A stretch of 64,000 nt of DNA from Eurosta solidaginis (GCF_040869045.1 NC_090319.1:279965693-280029692), one strand, 5' to 3'; shown: positions 44,001-56,960, counted from the stretch's first letter. A program made the numbers and translations. Notes: generated by a model from the letters alone, not told the origin.

Positions 44001-47000
44001 AGAACATGTTGAAAGCAGAAGCTTAGTACAAGACAATTAATCTCATTTTAGTGACCTTCTTAGTGAAATTAATATTTGCCCATTTGCCCTTTGTTCTAAC
44101 TTCTCTGCACTAAATAAATAGGTGGAAAAGCGGGTAAACGAGGACAAGATGGCTATCATAAAAGAATCAGGCACTCGCACCTAGACAACCACGTCACGCC
44201 TGAAAGGTACAAATTCTAGACAAAGGTTACGATCCCATAAGTTTCTTAGCCGATGAAAAGAGTCGAAGGAGTTGATGAGCTGCAAGGGCTTTATGCAAAC
44301 AGGAAAAATACGTAGCAAATAAAATTCGACCGGTTTAACTAAGCAGGTCACGAGAAGGTAGATTTGAAAATTACGAAGGTTTTCGTAAATATTATAGCAA
44401 AACTTGGGTTTATACCTTCCTTCCTTCTTCAAAGCAATTGTCAGCCCCACATACGCGAGGAAAATCGGGTCTCACATATAAATTTATAAGATGACATACT
44501 TCGCAGGCAAGAATCTGGACTCGCAAATCTTTAGCACAATGATGAAGGCACTGGGTGCTGTAAATACTAAATAGAAGAGAAACTAGTATGAAGCTAAGGA
44601 AAAAGAAAGATGCAATTTTTGGTACATTAAGATAGAAATACTTTTGAGCTAAATAAAAGAAGTATCTATGTATGAGTATGTAAATAATAAGAAAATTTAT
44701 AGACAATTTTATGTTATGCAATGATCCCGCCGCTCAGAATATCACGGAACTTTGAGGTATCCCTTGTGAACAGAGTGATTTGAGAAAGAGGCTATGAGGA
44801 CAGACCGACGTCCTTTGCCAAAACGGTTGAATCAGTAATATTCTATCGTCCAGAACCGTTCATTAATTCAAACAGAGAAGAGGTACTAACTGGACACTAT
44901 AATAGATATGTGGTCAACGATATCAGATGCCGCTTTTTTGAATTGGAATTTCTCTTCTGTTGGCAGATTCTCTCCTGTGTATTTGCTGATGCTCTTAAAC
45001 CTTTAGATATATCAGTTTAAATTGATGTTGAGTTTATAATTTGACTTACTCAATTTCAGACAGACAGTGCTGTCGGTGTTTTCGAGCCGACGCAACAACC
45101 TTAGTTAGACGACTTGATCAAGCACGTCAGTGCAAACCGGTGAATCCCCAAATCAGGAAGCACGATGCTAAATCAAGCAACTTTTATATTAGCACATACG
45201 GTAAAAATAAGAGGAAAACTGAGTGTTCTTTAACTACGCTGCTGGTGCGAGAAAGTTATAGTCGATAGAGAAACACCTGTCCTGGGTGGAGTTTACTTTT
45301 GGCGAAACCTCTGCAAGTATCCTTTGCCACCATCACAAAATGAAGTTAAGAAAGATATCAAGAAAACGAATGATGAGAAATAAACCAACAGCAAACTCGG
45401 GAGCTATAGCAGCATCGCTCTAAGCACTGAGATAAAAAATATGAACTCAAAACACAGGAGCTGTAGAAAGCCTCCAACATGCTCAGAGAAGTCCTCACAT
45501 ATTATCTGAATAATCGAAACAAGTTTGTTGAATTTAGAAGCAAGGTATAAACACAAAAAACTTTGTTCGGTACAAGGAAAAGTAATAGGGGAGCTCAGAA
45601 TTTTGTGGAAATGGTCTAGCATCTTTACATTTGCAAACTGTTGTAGTATATTTGCACAATACTCTAACAAAAAGATGACAATGTATTTGCTACGTCATTG
45701 CAAACATCAAGAAACGTAGTATATCTTTTTCAACTGTGAAAAAAAAAGAAAAAAGAAAAATTTAAAATAAAGTTGTTCGTTATTCTTAGATTATTTTTGC
45801 TATTGCAACGTTTCCAATATCAAATGCACTGAACTCTGTACTGCCTTAATGATTCTTTCCCATTGAAATTTTTTCCTGAATTTGAGCATTTGAATTGTTT
45901 AATAACAATTTCTTTGGATATGCGAGTAGTAACGCTCTTGTGGTTCTACCAGTGCCAAGTTACCCAGCTTGTCAAACATTTTCACATAGCATTACCATGC
46001 CCATTATCAAGCCTGTTCGATGTATATATCTCCAGGTAATTTGTTTACACTGTTGGATGTATTGAGAATAAGGCGTACCCTAAAGTCTGCAGTGTTTGGC
46101 AGCGCGCCCTCGCTGTAAGGCATGGTTGTGACATTTAACGAGATATTTAATTTGCTACAGGTGGAAGGACGCCACCTCCATTGACATGCCATTGCTAAGA
46201 GGGCATAGAATGGGTATAGGCGGGTGTTGTCCCTGCTACATCGGGCATAAGACTTCTCATGCATAGTGAATGACATGCGCAACTACAGGGATTTTTTAAC
46301 AAAAAACCATATCGCTTAGAGGAAAAAATTGGCGAAAATTAGTGCCTATTGCGGAGAAAAAAACACGTTTTTGAGTGTTTGTCATGAACGATCATTATTC
46401 GATTATATGCTCGTTCAATAGTTGGAAGAAATGCAGTCCTTATGTAATTACTCTTGCAGATGTAGAACTACATAAGTAGATATGTCTTGCTGACAGTTAA
46501 ACTATATTCACTGCATTTGGCCTTGTATGTATATGTATTCAACCTTTTTAAAAGAGCATTACTATTTTATTAAATTAAATTAATTGATTTCACATTTGGA
46601 CTCAATTAGTCATTGGAAGTTCCTTGAAAGCACTTACAGTAGTATAGTAACAAACTGCTTAATTTTGTATACTCCGCTCGCTAGGGTGGTTATTAAAAAT
46701 TAATATACTTATTACTATAACTCATTGCATTTGAAGTAGAAAAGCCAGCAGTGAATTCGCACCCATGTGTGAGTATGTAAAAACTATACGAAAATGCTAT
46801 AAAATGATACCAAAGAAATCTGGCCACATGTTTCATTTTGTTAAGTACTCATACAACAAAAAAAATCTGCATATAAAAGAAATCTAATGAACCTTTATCA
46901 CCCTTGATTATAATACAAATTATTATTAGATTGAAAAGCAACTAGAAAAATGAAATGTTTGTAGGTCAAAGTCAAATTCATGGCGTTTAAAATAGGAGTG

Positions 47001-47436
47001 GATGCTTTAACAAATATGTAAAGGTCTCTTATAACAATAGATAATAAATATTTCTTAGGGCGTTTTGTTTGAGCTATGAGAAAGTTCGTAAACCTAGATG
47101 AAAAAATTAGCATATGATAGAGACCAAAAAATACACACACAATTAAGTATTTGATTACTTATGTATGCCTTTATTAAATACTCGTAAAAGTGAGCCCATT
47201 TTATTACTAAAAAAATTATAACTTGTCACGTACCTAACATTTGCGAAGGCTAAACTTTCAGATAAGTAACAACGCCAAGAACCCCCTTCAGCGAAACAGT
47301 CACGCCAAGCACTAGTTTCGCATCAAATGTTTAATGACTACCTCCGAACTTGTGCTGATCGGATGCAGAGAGAGAGAGAAAGTTGGTAGCAAAACCTGTT
47401 CCAACAGCGCTTAAGTCTGCGCTATAGGAACTTAAA
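44001..47436. other. Upstream of btsz exon 1, no gene supported
   Basis: Mostly AT-rich with some more balanced patches (44740-45300, 46000-46280) that look like decayed TE. Several short ORFs occur on both strands, none with motifs. If longer btsz isoforms exist, this is intron. Confidence 0.4.
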
Positions 47437-47440
47437 TTAA

Positions 47441-48401
47441 CCTTCCTATACTCGCGCGTTGACCTGTGAGATCGACAAAACGCTTTTCCGTAAATACTCT
47501 TTCCAGAAACCCTAGAAATTTGAATGTTCTGTTAGCTGCCGCTTTTTTTACAAGCTTTGTTTTAGTGCTGTTTTGTTGTTTGTGCGAGACGGATATATTG
47601 GTGTATTTGATAGCATTGGTCTATGAGACCGGCGCGAGTATATGTGTAACATTTAGTGCAGATAAAAAATTTTGTTTGTTTGTGTTTTTTCTTCATTGTT
47701 GTGTATTTTACCATTGTGCAGGTACCTTTAGTTATAATTATCAAAATGGATCAAGAGCAAATCAGACTACTTTTGTAGGAAGAAATTTCGAGTTCTGAAT
47801 ATGAGGATGAAAATGACAGCAAGGTTGAAGATTTTGTTGATTTTATTGTTCTGTTACTATAAGAATAGTGAAAAAGTTATCTCATTGTTTATTATTGCAA
47901 AAAAAGTATTTTTTAAGCTAAGAGAGTTATTTTTTGCTTTTTCTAAAAGAAGCAAAATTTAAGTTTTGTTTTTGCAGCAACACTATCGTTTTTGAAGGCT
48001 GTTTTTTTAATGAAATGTGATACGCCCTAATTTTTATTTAAAGTCTAATAATTAAATCAACCTGTGATTTATGTATTGCACAAGGAGTGCTTTTAAAATT
48101 CTAAGATAAATTTTCGTTTATTTGAAGAAAAAAATATGTTTTTGTTTTATTTTTGTAGCATGTAAGAAATAACAATCGATTTTGAAGACTAATATGTTAA
48201 CGACTGAAAATCAATAAAATTACTGAATATTAATTTAATGAATGTTTCTATTTTTTTTATTATATCATCGAGTTTAAATAAATATCGTTTTTTTTTTTAG
48301 TTTTGTTTCAAAAAACTAGTATTTCATCTAGTTCAAACACTGGGTCTGTGAGACCGTTCGCGAGTATATGTGTTACAAAAATTGGCGCGAGTATAGGAAG
48401 G
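47441..48401 (+). mobile_element. Nonautonomous piggyBac-family element with TTAA TSD
   Basis: 961 bp flanked by TTAA on both sides (47437-47440, 48402-48405). Perfect 17-bp TIRs: CCTTCCTATACTCGCGC at 47441-47457 and its complement at 48385-48401. Subterminal repeats GAGACCGGCGCGAGTATATG (about 47629) and GAGACCGTTCGCGAGTATATG (about 48351) are direct to each other. A short remnant reading MDQEQIRLLL-stop-EEISSSEYEDEND begins at 47745, which resembles a piggyBac transposase N-terminus. The rest of the transposase is deleted. Confidence 0.9.
47745..47861 (+). pseudogene. piggyBac transposase N-terminal remnant
   Basis: ATG at 47745, then MDQEQIRLLL, an in-frame TAG, EEISSSEYEDENDSKVEDF and a TAA. 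An acidic Ser/Glu/Asp-rich start after a short helix is typical of piggyBac transposases. About 38 codons remain of the usual ~590. Confidence 0.6.
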
Positions 48402-48474
48402 TTAAAAACTCAAGTCAGACACAACTACGACCGACTCAGTTTATAAAGTGTTCAAAGAGCATGCAAAAGGAGGC

Positions 48475-48590
48475 AATTGACATTTCGTAGGACATCGCAA
48501 TGTTTAAAGTGTCAGTTGTAAGCCCTGCGAAGGAACAGAATTAGTACTGTGTCTTAATAAGATGGTTCTGCGCTAGTTCCGCTGTGTGAT
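48475..48590 (+). repeat. R3 repeat (probable LINE 3' UTR)
   Basis: GACATTTCGTAGGACATCGC, TCAGTTGTAAGCCCTGCGAA, GGTTCTGCGCTAGTTCC. Lies immediately beyond the RNase H end of the minus-strand LINE and recurs at 5845 and 52895. Confidence 0.45.
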
Positions 48591-50020
48591 TCGCTGCAGT
48601 GACTTTATGGACGCCAGCGAGGCTCGATCACTCCGCACGATATCCATATTTTTCACATTGTACTCTAATCCTTGGAGGCGACTTGGTTGTCAACAACGAT
48701 TCTTAGATTACTGTCTGAGACCGTACTATCTTGGAGCAGTCTGGCTGCTCTCGCTATTGCATAGATCTCCGCCTAGAGTCCACTGTATGCGTCAGGAAGA
48801 CGGTATGCCTGATATACATACAGATGATTTCACTACAGTGCAGCTCCAGCTCCTTTTTCTATATTCGAGACGTCTGTATACATTGTAATGGTACTAACAC
48901 TATCTATAGGCCTTTCTCCTATTCGTCTCTCTAAAAATATCTTATGTTCTGTATCTTTAAGTCAACAACCGCTGTAATATGGTTGGTGTCGGACGTCAGG
49001 TCAGTAACTATCCCGTTTAGTCATTCCCTTGCCATTTCTACTAATATCGCCGCTTGTCTGCATTTGGTAGATTTACGCACATTTAACTCGTTTAGTAGCC
49101 CATTCCGCGGCTAAACCCTGCACCAACACTAGTAGAGGCATCAAATCCAAAATTATATGTAACTCTTTCAGAGGTGCGCACCTCGAAACGCTAGATATTC
49201 CCAGGTATGCTAGACTTAGCACCTTCCCAACACTCTGTTGATTTTTCTTTTTGTCTTGCGCCTCACATCAGACAAGAGTTCAAAACTTTAGCATTGTCGG
49301 TATGTATTCTTAGCAGCTCAGTGGCTTCTCGATGACACTGATTGCCTTGTGAATGCTACTTTCAACGGCTGCTTTTCCGGTATATCTTTTGAGCTCCGTC
49401 ATTCTGCAGAAGAAGCTAACGATGTATCTTATATGTACATCAATAACTCTTTCCAGTGTTTCTAGATAAAGGAGCTGCGACTTATTGACCTGTAGTTTTT
49501 AGTTCCTGAGCGATTTTTCCCTGCTTTACGAATAAAGACCACCTGTACACTTCTTGAAAAATTGCCATGTAGATGGAAGATCCATTTGTGACCTGAAGCC
49601 TAAAACATGACTATTATCACTCCATTCGGTCCCACCGATTACAAAGTTTGGAATAATTTGAAAGCCGATAGTATCTAATCATAGTCTACATTGTTTGAAA
49701 TTTCGGTTTACTGAAAATAAGACGACTTTCTGGTATAGTAATGCCCGTCGCATTCGTGCATCCTAGAAATTGTGTACCCATCAAGATGTCAAAGTTTCCT
49801 GGCTAGTCCTGTTGGTGACTCACAACTATCCATGAGCCATCAGAGTTATTTATGCTATTTGAGGCTGCGTTTGACCCACCAAGTATTTTGCTAAATCCTG
49901 TGGCCTCATTTGTTGTTTCCAGGTTCTCACAGTATTGCTCCCATGATTCCTTTTTTGCCTTCCCAATGCAAAGCCGTATACGCTTTGTAAAGAACATAAA
50001 TTCAGATATAGCATACAAGT
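48590..50020 (-). mobile_element. Degenerate LINE with RT and RNase H (minus strand)
   Basis: Reading the minus strand: 50018-49803 gives RIRLCIGKAKKESWEQYCEN and SDGSWIV (pre-RT linker); about 49560 gives VQVVFIRKAGKNRSGTKNYR (RT start); about 49420 RYTGKAAVESSIHKA; about 48890-48650 in one frame TMYTDVSNIEKGAGAAL, RLPDAYSGL and AEIYAIARAARLLQDS (RNase H). Stops and frameshifts are scattered throughout. Jockey/R1-type domain order (RT then RNase H). Confidence 0.7.
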
Positions 50021-50249
50021 AACTCCTTATCGACCTTTCAATAGTTGCTTAAATGGAAACACAGATAAAGCTCGGTCCAATTTTCAAGTCGTTAGAGATT
50101 GCTATATAATACGTTCTTCCTTTTCTGAGCCTCAAGTCCTTCCTCCTCAGAGATATTAGCCACTTTTTGAGTCTAATATGGTAGACTTTGATCCTAGAGT
50201 TTCTGCAGTCCCGCCCTCTTGTCCACGCCTTTCCTGCTTGATGGATCAT

Positions 50250-50750
50250 ATGCTACTCCAGTCTCCTTTTGACTTCTCACAAACGGATAAGTACGCCTAT
50301 GGTCGATTCAGCGAATGTTGCACCGTCCTTTGCCAACTCATTGGCCTATTCGTTATATTATATAGCTTTATGACCGGGAACCCAGTAATGATGTATGGCC
50401 CGGCCTAAAATAAGTTTTTCCAATGCCTCTTTGAATTTCAGCACACTTCTTGATAAAGTACTGTGTGAGATGTTTGCCCTAACCGCTGCCTATCAATATA
50501 TATATTGACGCGACTGCTATTTCTGCACCCTGGCACCAACCCTCCGGCTCAATTGTGGCCTCAAGATCTCTTTCGGAGCTCAGGCACGGGACCATATATT
50601 CCGTTTGCACGATATTAGATGGCGCTATACTACTATGCCCACAAGGCATGCACTCAAATTGCCCCGAGGCCTTAGCCTTGTTGCAGTTGCTAACGCGCTG
50701 TTTTTTACCATTAGGGCTGCATGCGGGATGTATAGAATCCATCGATACCT
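50250..50750 (-). mobile_element. Second LINE fragment: RNase H C-terminus
   Basis: Minus strand near 50395-50300: HHYWVPGHKAI-stop-YNE-stop-ANELAKDGA, the conserved WVPGH...NE.AD.LA box of LINE RNase H. Because it precedes the RT of the neighbouring fragment in reading order, it belongs to a separate insertion or a rearranged copy. Confidence 0.6.
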
Positions 50751-52560
50751 AGAATTGTTTAGAAATATTCACTTCATAGCTTAAGCATTTTTTATAGCAT
50801 TTTCCAGGTCGCCAGATAACGCCACGTTTCATGGAATGCCCCATACAGCAATCTGTACAGCCCGCTAACTTGACGTTAGATTTTATGCTCAAAACATACC
50901 AGTAAAAAAAGCAAAGCGCACAAAACAGCTTGTGATTGAATGGTAAACCATAAAATAAAATAACCAAAAATTCTACAAACGTTGAAATGACTATAAATAA
51001 AAAATGGCTAAAAACGGCCAAAACCGAAATGTGTCTGTCGCAGAGTAACCAAAAATGCTCGAACCTAAGCAATGAAGGTGAGTAAATTTTTATGAAATTT
51101 TAACAACGCCAACCAAAAAAAGAAATACATATGCTTAAGTTGGCAATTTCTGTTTTATTATTGCAATTATTATTATTGCTGTAATTTGATGTTTTTATTT
51201 TTGGTCTTGGATTTTTATTTGCGTTAACAATTGGCGCGTTTTGGCTGCTGTGATTTGGATGGCGTGGACGGATGCATGTTTTGAACTACTGATCGAAGCT
51301 TAGAGCGATGTAATAAAGTCTGCAGCTGATTTATGTGCAGCTGGTTATGTGGTTAGGTTAAAAATTTGTATTGACAAAACATTTGTGGATTATTTTTCTG
51401 TTTGTTTTATTCATTTTATTAACCGTAGAAGCGGTTAGAAATATTTATTAAACCAGGCATCAGGCGACCGAGACCGAAAAACGTGTGCTTGAATATTGCA
51501 TTTGTTAAACAAAAATTCAATTATATTTTTACTGCACTTTTTTTTTATGTGAAATCACTTTCACTTTTACATTGCAGGCGTGCGTGTGTGTGTTTGTGTG
51601 CTTGCGTTTGGTTGTTTGTTGACACAACGGTCATTCAAGCGAAAAGCTAAATATCTTTTTTTTTACTTTGCTCGCACTTTTTTATTATTTATTTATTGCT
51701 TTCAGTATTGTTATCTAATGGTTTTTGTGAATTTATTTATTCCTCTTATTTTACTTTTCTATATTGCAAAAATTGCATCGCTCATTATGAAATTTTTTAA
51801 TTTATTTTATTTTGTTTTAGCTCGCTTTACTGCATGGCCTTACACATTCAAGTGCAATATTTGTTTATATTGCTAAAAAAAAATTTTTTCTTCATTTTAT
51901 CACAATTAGCGACATGCAAAATATTATAATTTGTGTTTTTTTTTTCAATTTTTTTTTTAGACTTCCGCCGTGTTGTTCGTATTCGCGCACAAAAAGCACG
52001 CAAGCCATTTTTACTACTAAATGATGCTGCTCACCATCGAACTCGTCCAAGTGTCAAGTCATAAAGAATTTTTACTAATATTCGAAAAAAAGAAAAAATT
52101 CAAGTCTCCGCGCTCGAATAATAATTTTAATAAATTTTCCTTTTTTCTTCTACATATAACTATCGAATAAACATATCTACATATCACTTTATTAGACCGG
52201 CATGATTTTATAAACCAAACCAAGTCCTGGAAAGTATAATTTTTTAAGACTTTTGTAGGTCTAAAGCTTAGGATACGCTGGGTTGAGCGAAGGATCAAAT
52301 TTTCTCAATAATTGTAACGACCTTGCAAAATGTTTTGCAACAGCGGTACTTGCAGCAGCTTTCCTGAAAATGAAATGGCAGACAATCGGGCAAAGCTACA
52401 GGTCCCCACTAGAGCTTTAATGACTACCTTCGAACTGCTGCTAATCGGATATGCAAGGCTGGAAAGTTGGTAGCCACATTCGTACCAACAACGCTTAAGT
52501 CTGAGCACTTACGAATGAGGCAGTTCCCAAGATCTTCGAAAGGTCTGTATAAAAATAAAA
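50751..52560. other. Unassigned; possible btsz upstream or other noncoding exon region
   Basis: 51240-51330 and 51960-52040 are less AT-rich and free of the repeat families listed here. A GTGTGTGTGT tract lies at 51585-51600. I see no ORF with fly-like codon use. 5' UTR sequence of a longer isoform could be here, but there is no direct evidence. Confidence 0.3.
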
Positions 52561-52564
52561 GAAA

Positions 52565-52887
52565 TGTAAGGCGCGATAACCTCCGAAGAGGTTTTAGGCC
52601 GAGATTCTCTTCCGATTTGCGTCGTGCTCCTTTTTAATTTTTAGTATGGATTGGAGGGAGGGGATATACTTGCTTTATGCCGAATCCGAACGGCATACGT
52701 TTTCACGGAGAATCTTTACATAGCAGAAAACACTCAGAGAGCTTGCCAAACACTGCAGAGGGGCGAACCCGCTTCTTCTAATTGAAAAAACTTCTTTCTA
52801 AAATTTTGATGTTGCTTTGCTCGGGGCGTGAATGCAGAATCGTCGGAGTGGTAAGCGGAGCATGCTACCATCCCACACGGCGGCCGC
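52565..52887 (-). repeat. tRNA-derived SINE, copy 4 (minus)
   Basis: GGCGCGATAACCTCCGAAGA, CACTGCAGAGGGGCGAACCC, GGGGCGTGAATGCAGAATCG (B-box complement), GTAAGCGGAGCATGCTACCA and the end ACGGCGGCCGCG. Confidence 0.75.
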
Positions 52888-52894
52888 GTTCATA

Positions 52895-53020
52895 GAACAT
52901 CAAAGCATTAAAATTGTCAATTGAAAGCACTGCGAGGAAACAGAATTAGAACGGGTACTGACTGCTTGAACAATAGTTCTGCGCTAGTTCGAAACAAGAG
53001 CGATTCGCTGCAGGTTTGTT
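52895..53020 (+). repeat. R3 repeat, third copy
   Basis: CATCAAAGCATTAAAATTGT, GCACTGCGAGGAAACAGAAT, GGGTACTGACTGCTTGAACA, GTTCTGCGCTAGTTCGAAAC. Confidence 0.4.
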
Positions 53021-54565
53021 TTGTTATAAAGTATAAATCGCTCACTTTTCTTTGAGGAGCCGGTCTACACGGGAGTTCAGGAGTATCAGACGACTGAATT
53101 CTTGCGAAGTGTTGTCTTCGAACATGTATTACTGAACCAGCAACCAGCTATACATACCAGTACATTCCTTAGATATTGAAGTTCTGATCAGAGTTTTCCT
53201 GAGCACTTAGTTGGTTGGTATAGCCTTTACAGTCTGGCGGTGATTCGGCTAAACTAATGATGCCATAAATCTCACATGGTCTAGCCAGTAACCCACTCTC
53301 ACTGAACAACTGCAGCCAACTTCTTGGATTGCCGAAAGTTTTCTTCTGATGATACAAATGGATGGCTGAGATCATCATGCATTGCAACACTATGCACCCT
53401 TCCTGTCGTGAGGAGGATGTTGTTTGTTTTTCCTATTTCGCCCCATCCAATAGGTGCGATCCAAGGAAACTTGCAGTTTCAACAGAGTTGGACCAATGAC
53501 ACATGGGTGTTAGAGACGTTCTTCCAAATGGCGAAGACTGCTTTTCTCAACTGCGTGTTTCGGACATTTGACATAGAGAACGCTTCCTCGTTCGCCGAGC
53601 ATATATCGGCATAGAAAATTGCCAGTTCTTTGTGGATGACTCTGAAGGCCTTTTTATGCTCTCTTCGTGCAAGGGGCTGACTTTTTTTGTGCGAAATTTC
53701 TTCATAGTCCGTGAGCTCTCTTTATGTCCCTGGGCAGCGGGGCCTCTTCAATCATATGTCTGTTGGGATGCCCAGGTTCAACAGGAACTCTTTGTTCAGC
53801 ATTGCATTTATCACCTTTATGGGTAGAATTGGTTGCATACTCGCACAAACGCAGGTTCTGATGTATCACCGGTGCACAGTATCAGCGAAAGTCTTACTCT
53901 CACAAGATCGAGATCTGGTTACCTATGTTGCCAGATATTCTTCATTTGGCATTCCTAAAGCATGCGTGATATTGATACAGGAATTGGTTACATACATAGC
54001 CTATGCAATTGGAGTGCAAGTGGAAAGTTTTATATTATAATCCCCCGGCCTAATGTATGTACATCTGACTATATCAAACTATTTAAGTATTGAAATTGTA
54101 ATTAATATGTCCAATCCAGAGTTGAGAGTGAGTACATACAAAAATATCTTGTTGAAGCGCAATTTTTCGATTCATTGTTACGCGAGGGGTCATCTCACCC
54201 CTGGCGGTGAAAAGGTTAATTCAATAACAAATTGAAGTGGACATAAATTTGATGGACAAGCATGTATAGGTACTGTGAAAAAGAAAGCCCACATGCAATA
54301 GTTAGTGTGTTCGAAAGCCACTGGCGTAATGACACGTCAGAGAGTTAGGTTAAATTAGGTAGGTACATTGCCCATGAAGTTAAAGCGAGTTTCCGAAAAC
54401 TTTATAAGCTTCGGGCACCATTAAGCTTGAACTATTATTCAGAATTTGAGGATACCTTGAAAAACGGAGCTGATTTCTGAGTTGGACCGTTGCCGTTCCA
54501 GAGGCCCTTCTAAGAATTTCTCGGGTCAGTTATATCCATTATATCAGGTCGAAGCAATGACTCGG
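53021..54565. other. Probable decayed TE, unclassified
   Basis: More GC than the flanks and with several 60-110-codon ORFs in different frames on both strands, the pattern of a broken retroelement. I could not match any motif with confidence. Confidence 0.35.
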
Positions 54566-54570
54566 GGTGG

Positions 54571-55132
54571 TGTCGAAATTCTGTATGTACAAAATTCTAA
54601 AAACAAAATTCTGCTTTTTTAAAATTCTGCTTTCTAAAATTCTGCTTTCAAAATTCTGTATTACAAAATTCTGTATTAAAATATAATGTTAACAATGTTA
54701 AAGAGGTCATGTAATTATTTTCAAAAAGTTCGCCATGCACAGTAATTCTGCGTAGAACACCTTTCTGCATAGGCGGCCTTGGGCCGCGCTTATAATAAAT
54801 AACCCTGGGCTACGCCATGCCAAGTGCGGGTGTGTGGTATAACTGTGGCTACCACCACGGTGATGTCCTTCTGCGTAGGCGGCCTTCGGCCGCACTTTAA
54901 AAAATAACCCTTAGCCGATCCAACACCGGCTACGCCATGCCATGATTCCGGAATTTTGACTTCCAGAATTAAACATGCAGAATTTTGAAAAAGCAGAGTT
55001 TTAGAAAGCAGAATTTTAGAAAGCAGAATTTTAAAAAGCAGAATTTTAAAAAAGCAGAACTTTGTTCAAGCAGAATTTTTTTGCAATTTACAGAATTTTG
55101 TCACCCAGAATTTTGTAATACAGAATAATGAC
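54571..55132. mobile_element. AATTCTG-repeat foldback element
   Basis: The left part (54571-54685) is tandem AAAATTCTGCTTTC-type repeats; the right part (54948-55132) is the inverse, AAGCAGAATTTTAGAAAGC. Ends are GTGTCGAAATTCTGTAT and, inverted, GTGTCATTATTCTGTAT. The centre holds two GCGGCCTTGGGCCGC / GCGGCCTTCGGCCGC hairpins and two GGCTACGCCATGCCA copies. No ORF. No clear TSD. Confidence 0.75.
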
Positions 55133-55280
55133 ACGCTCCCAATGATTCAGGTACTAAATGCTTTTCTAAACACAATTATTTTCTATTAGAATGAAAGTGG
55201 TAATTCCTTACTTTTTGCTGGAGAAAAGAAGAAGGTTTTGACGATATTGGAAAGGAAAAATATTTATACTAAAATAGCTT

Positions 55281-55647
55281 GGCGGCTGCCGTGGTGTGAC
55301 GGTAGCGTGCTCCGCCTACCACGCCGAAGATCCTGGGTTCACCCCCCGGGCAAAGCAACATAAAAATTTTAGAAACGAGTTTTTTTCAATTAGAAGAAAA
55401 TTTTCTTAAGCGGCGTCGCCCCTCGGCAATGTTTGGCAAACACTCCGAGTTTATTTCTGCCTTGAAAAGCTCTCAAAGAAAACTCATCTGCCTTGCAGAT
55501 GCCGTTCGGAGTCGGCATAAAGCAAGTAGGTCCTGTCCCGCCAATTTGTAGGAAAAATTAGACAGGAGAACGTCGCAAATTGGAAGAGAAGTTCGGCCTA
55601 AAATCTTTTCGGAGGTTATCGCGCCTAACATCTATTTTTTATTTATT
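55281..55647 (+). repeat. tRNA-derived SINE, copy 5
   Basis: GCCGTGGTGTGACGGTAGCG (A-box), CTGGGTTCACCCCCCGGGCA (B-box), CTCATCTGCCTTGCAGATGC, GGTTATCGCGCCTAACATCT and an AT-rich tail. Full length. Confidence 0.85.
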
Positions 55648-56049
55648 TTATAAAATAGCTTGGTCTAAAACTTGTCAATTTCAAATCCATATCAAATTAA
55701 TTTACCATGAAACTATGAACATACAAATTTATTCTGAAGGATGACACTACGCATTTATAGCACATTTAAGATCACGGTTGTGTACATTTTATCGCTAAGA
55801 TTTTTAGATGTGGACCTTTTGGGTAAGAAAAGATGATTGTGAGCTATATTAAAGATGATGCATGATTCGTTGGATTTTGTGGAAAATTTGATGTATAACA
55901 TATGCGAAAATAATAGACCAAAAAATGAATGGAGAGTGTTGCAGAGTTGGTCTGCTGAGATAACTACACAAGGGTCCCAAACTTAAGTTTCTGGAACACC
56001 CAACATCAAATTTTTTAGAAAACTTTTCCGCTACTAGAGTTTCAGAAAC

Positions 56050-56960
56050 TGGCAAAAAAGAGAGTAATTTCGCCCGATATCTTCTTATTGCCAGTGGCGA
56101 AGATATTTGAGACCATTCTGTTCCGCTATTTTACCTCAAATTTTCGATGAGTCAAAAATCAGCAGGGTTTGGCCGGCAAACCCAATTGTTACGACCAAGA
56201 TAAATTTCGGATTACGTCAAGATAAGGTTTACCACAGTTCAGTGCTCGAAGCCATCGACCTGTCAAAAGCTTTTGACACAGTTAACCTTGTTACGTTAGT
56301 AGAAGACATAAAAGGATCACCTCTTCCCAGCAGTCAAAAAAATGGATCGAAAATTTGATGAATGGAATATATAAACCAAGAAGGATTAAGCAGAAGGACA
56401 CAGGGTGTTTTCTTAAACCATATTTTACTTAATTTCTACATCTCGAAGCACCCTTTTCCCTCAGAAGGAGTTACCCTTGTTTCCTATGCCGATACTGGCA
56501 CAATAATTGGCCGGGCACTTTCGTAGATGAGTTATGCCCCAAAATAAAAGGCCACCTCCCTACTCTTTCCAGTTTTTTTCACTTTGTTTGATATGACACT
56601 ATCATCATTATAATTATCTAACAAGTCTGCACCGACCCTTTGCATGACGTGGATGGAGTTGACACTGGTATTGGACATCCATGTCGATGGAAATACGCTT
56701 AAAACTGTCGGATACCCACAAATATTTAGAGTGCCGTTCGATAGTAGTCCCATTTTTCGTGCACATACAACTGCAATTGCATCACTTGGGATAAATATAT
56801 GCTGCTGACAACTTATAAAGTAATTGTCCTGTTGCTTATTTGTAACCAGTAGCCGGTATGAAGACTAATGGCACATCTCAGCACAACTGTTTACTGTGGA
56901 AAAGCATGATGAGGCCCTCGAACTCATCCACATAGTCGCTAAATTATTTTGCCGAGTCAC
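56050..56960 (+). mobile_element. Degenerate LINE reverse transcriptase (plus strand)
   Basis: In changing frames: INFGLRQDKVYHSSVLEAID, LSKAFDTVNLVTLVED (motif A), ISTSRSTLFPSEGVTLVSYADTGTIIG split over frames (motif C YAD, about 56485), and VLDIHVDGNTLKTVGYPQI then FRAHTTAIASLG (about 56671-56795). This order fits a Jockey-type RT. Multiple stops; 5' and 3' ends not defined. Confidence 0.75.

Noticed and set aside
47466..47798. 110-aa hydrophobic ORF inside the piggyBac element
   Set aside because: T-rich sequence gives a chance hydrophobic reading; the transposase remnant lies in a different frame at 47745.
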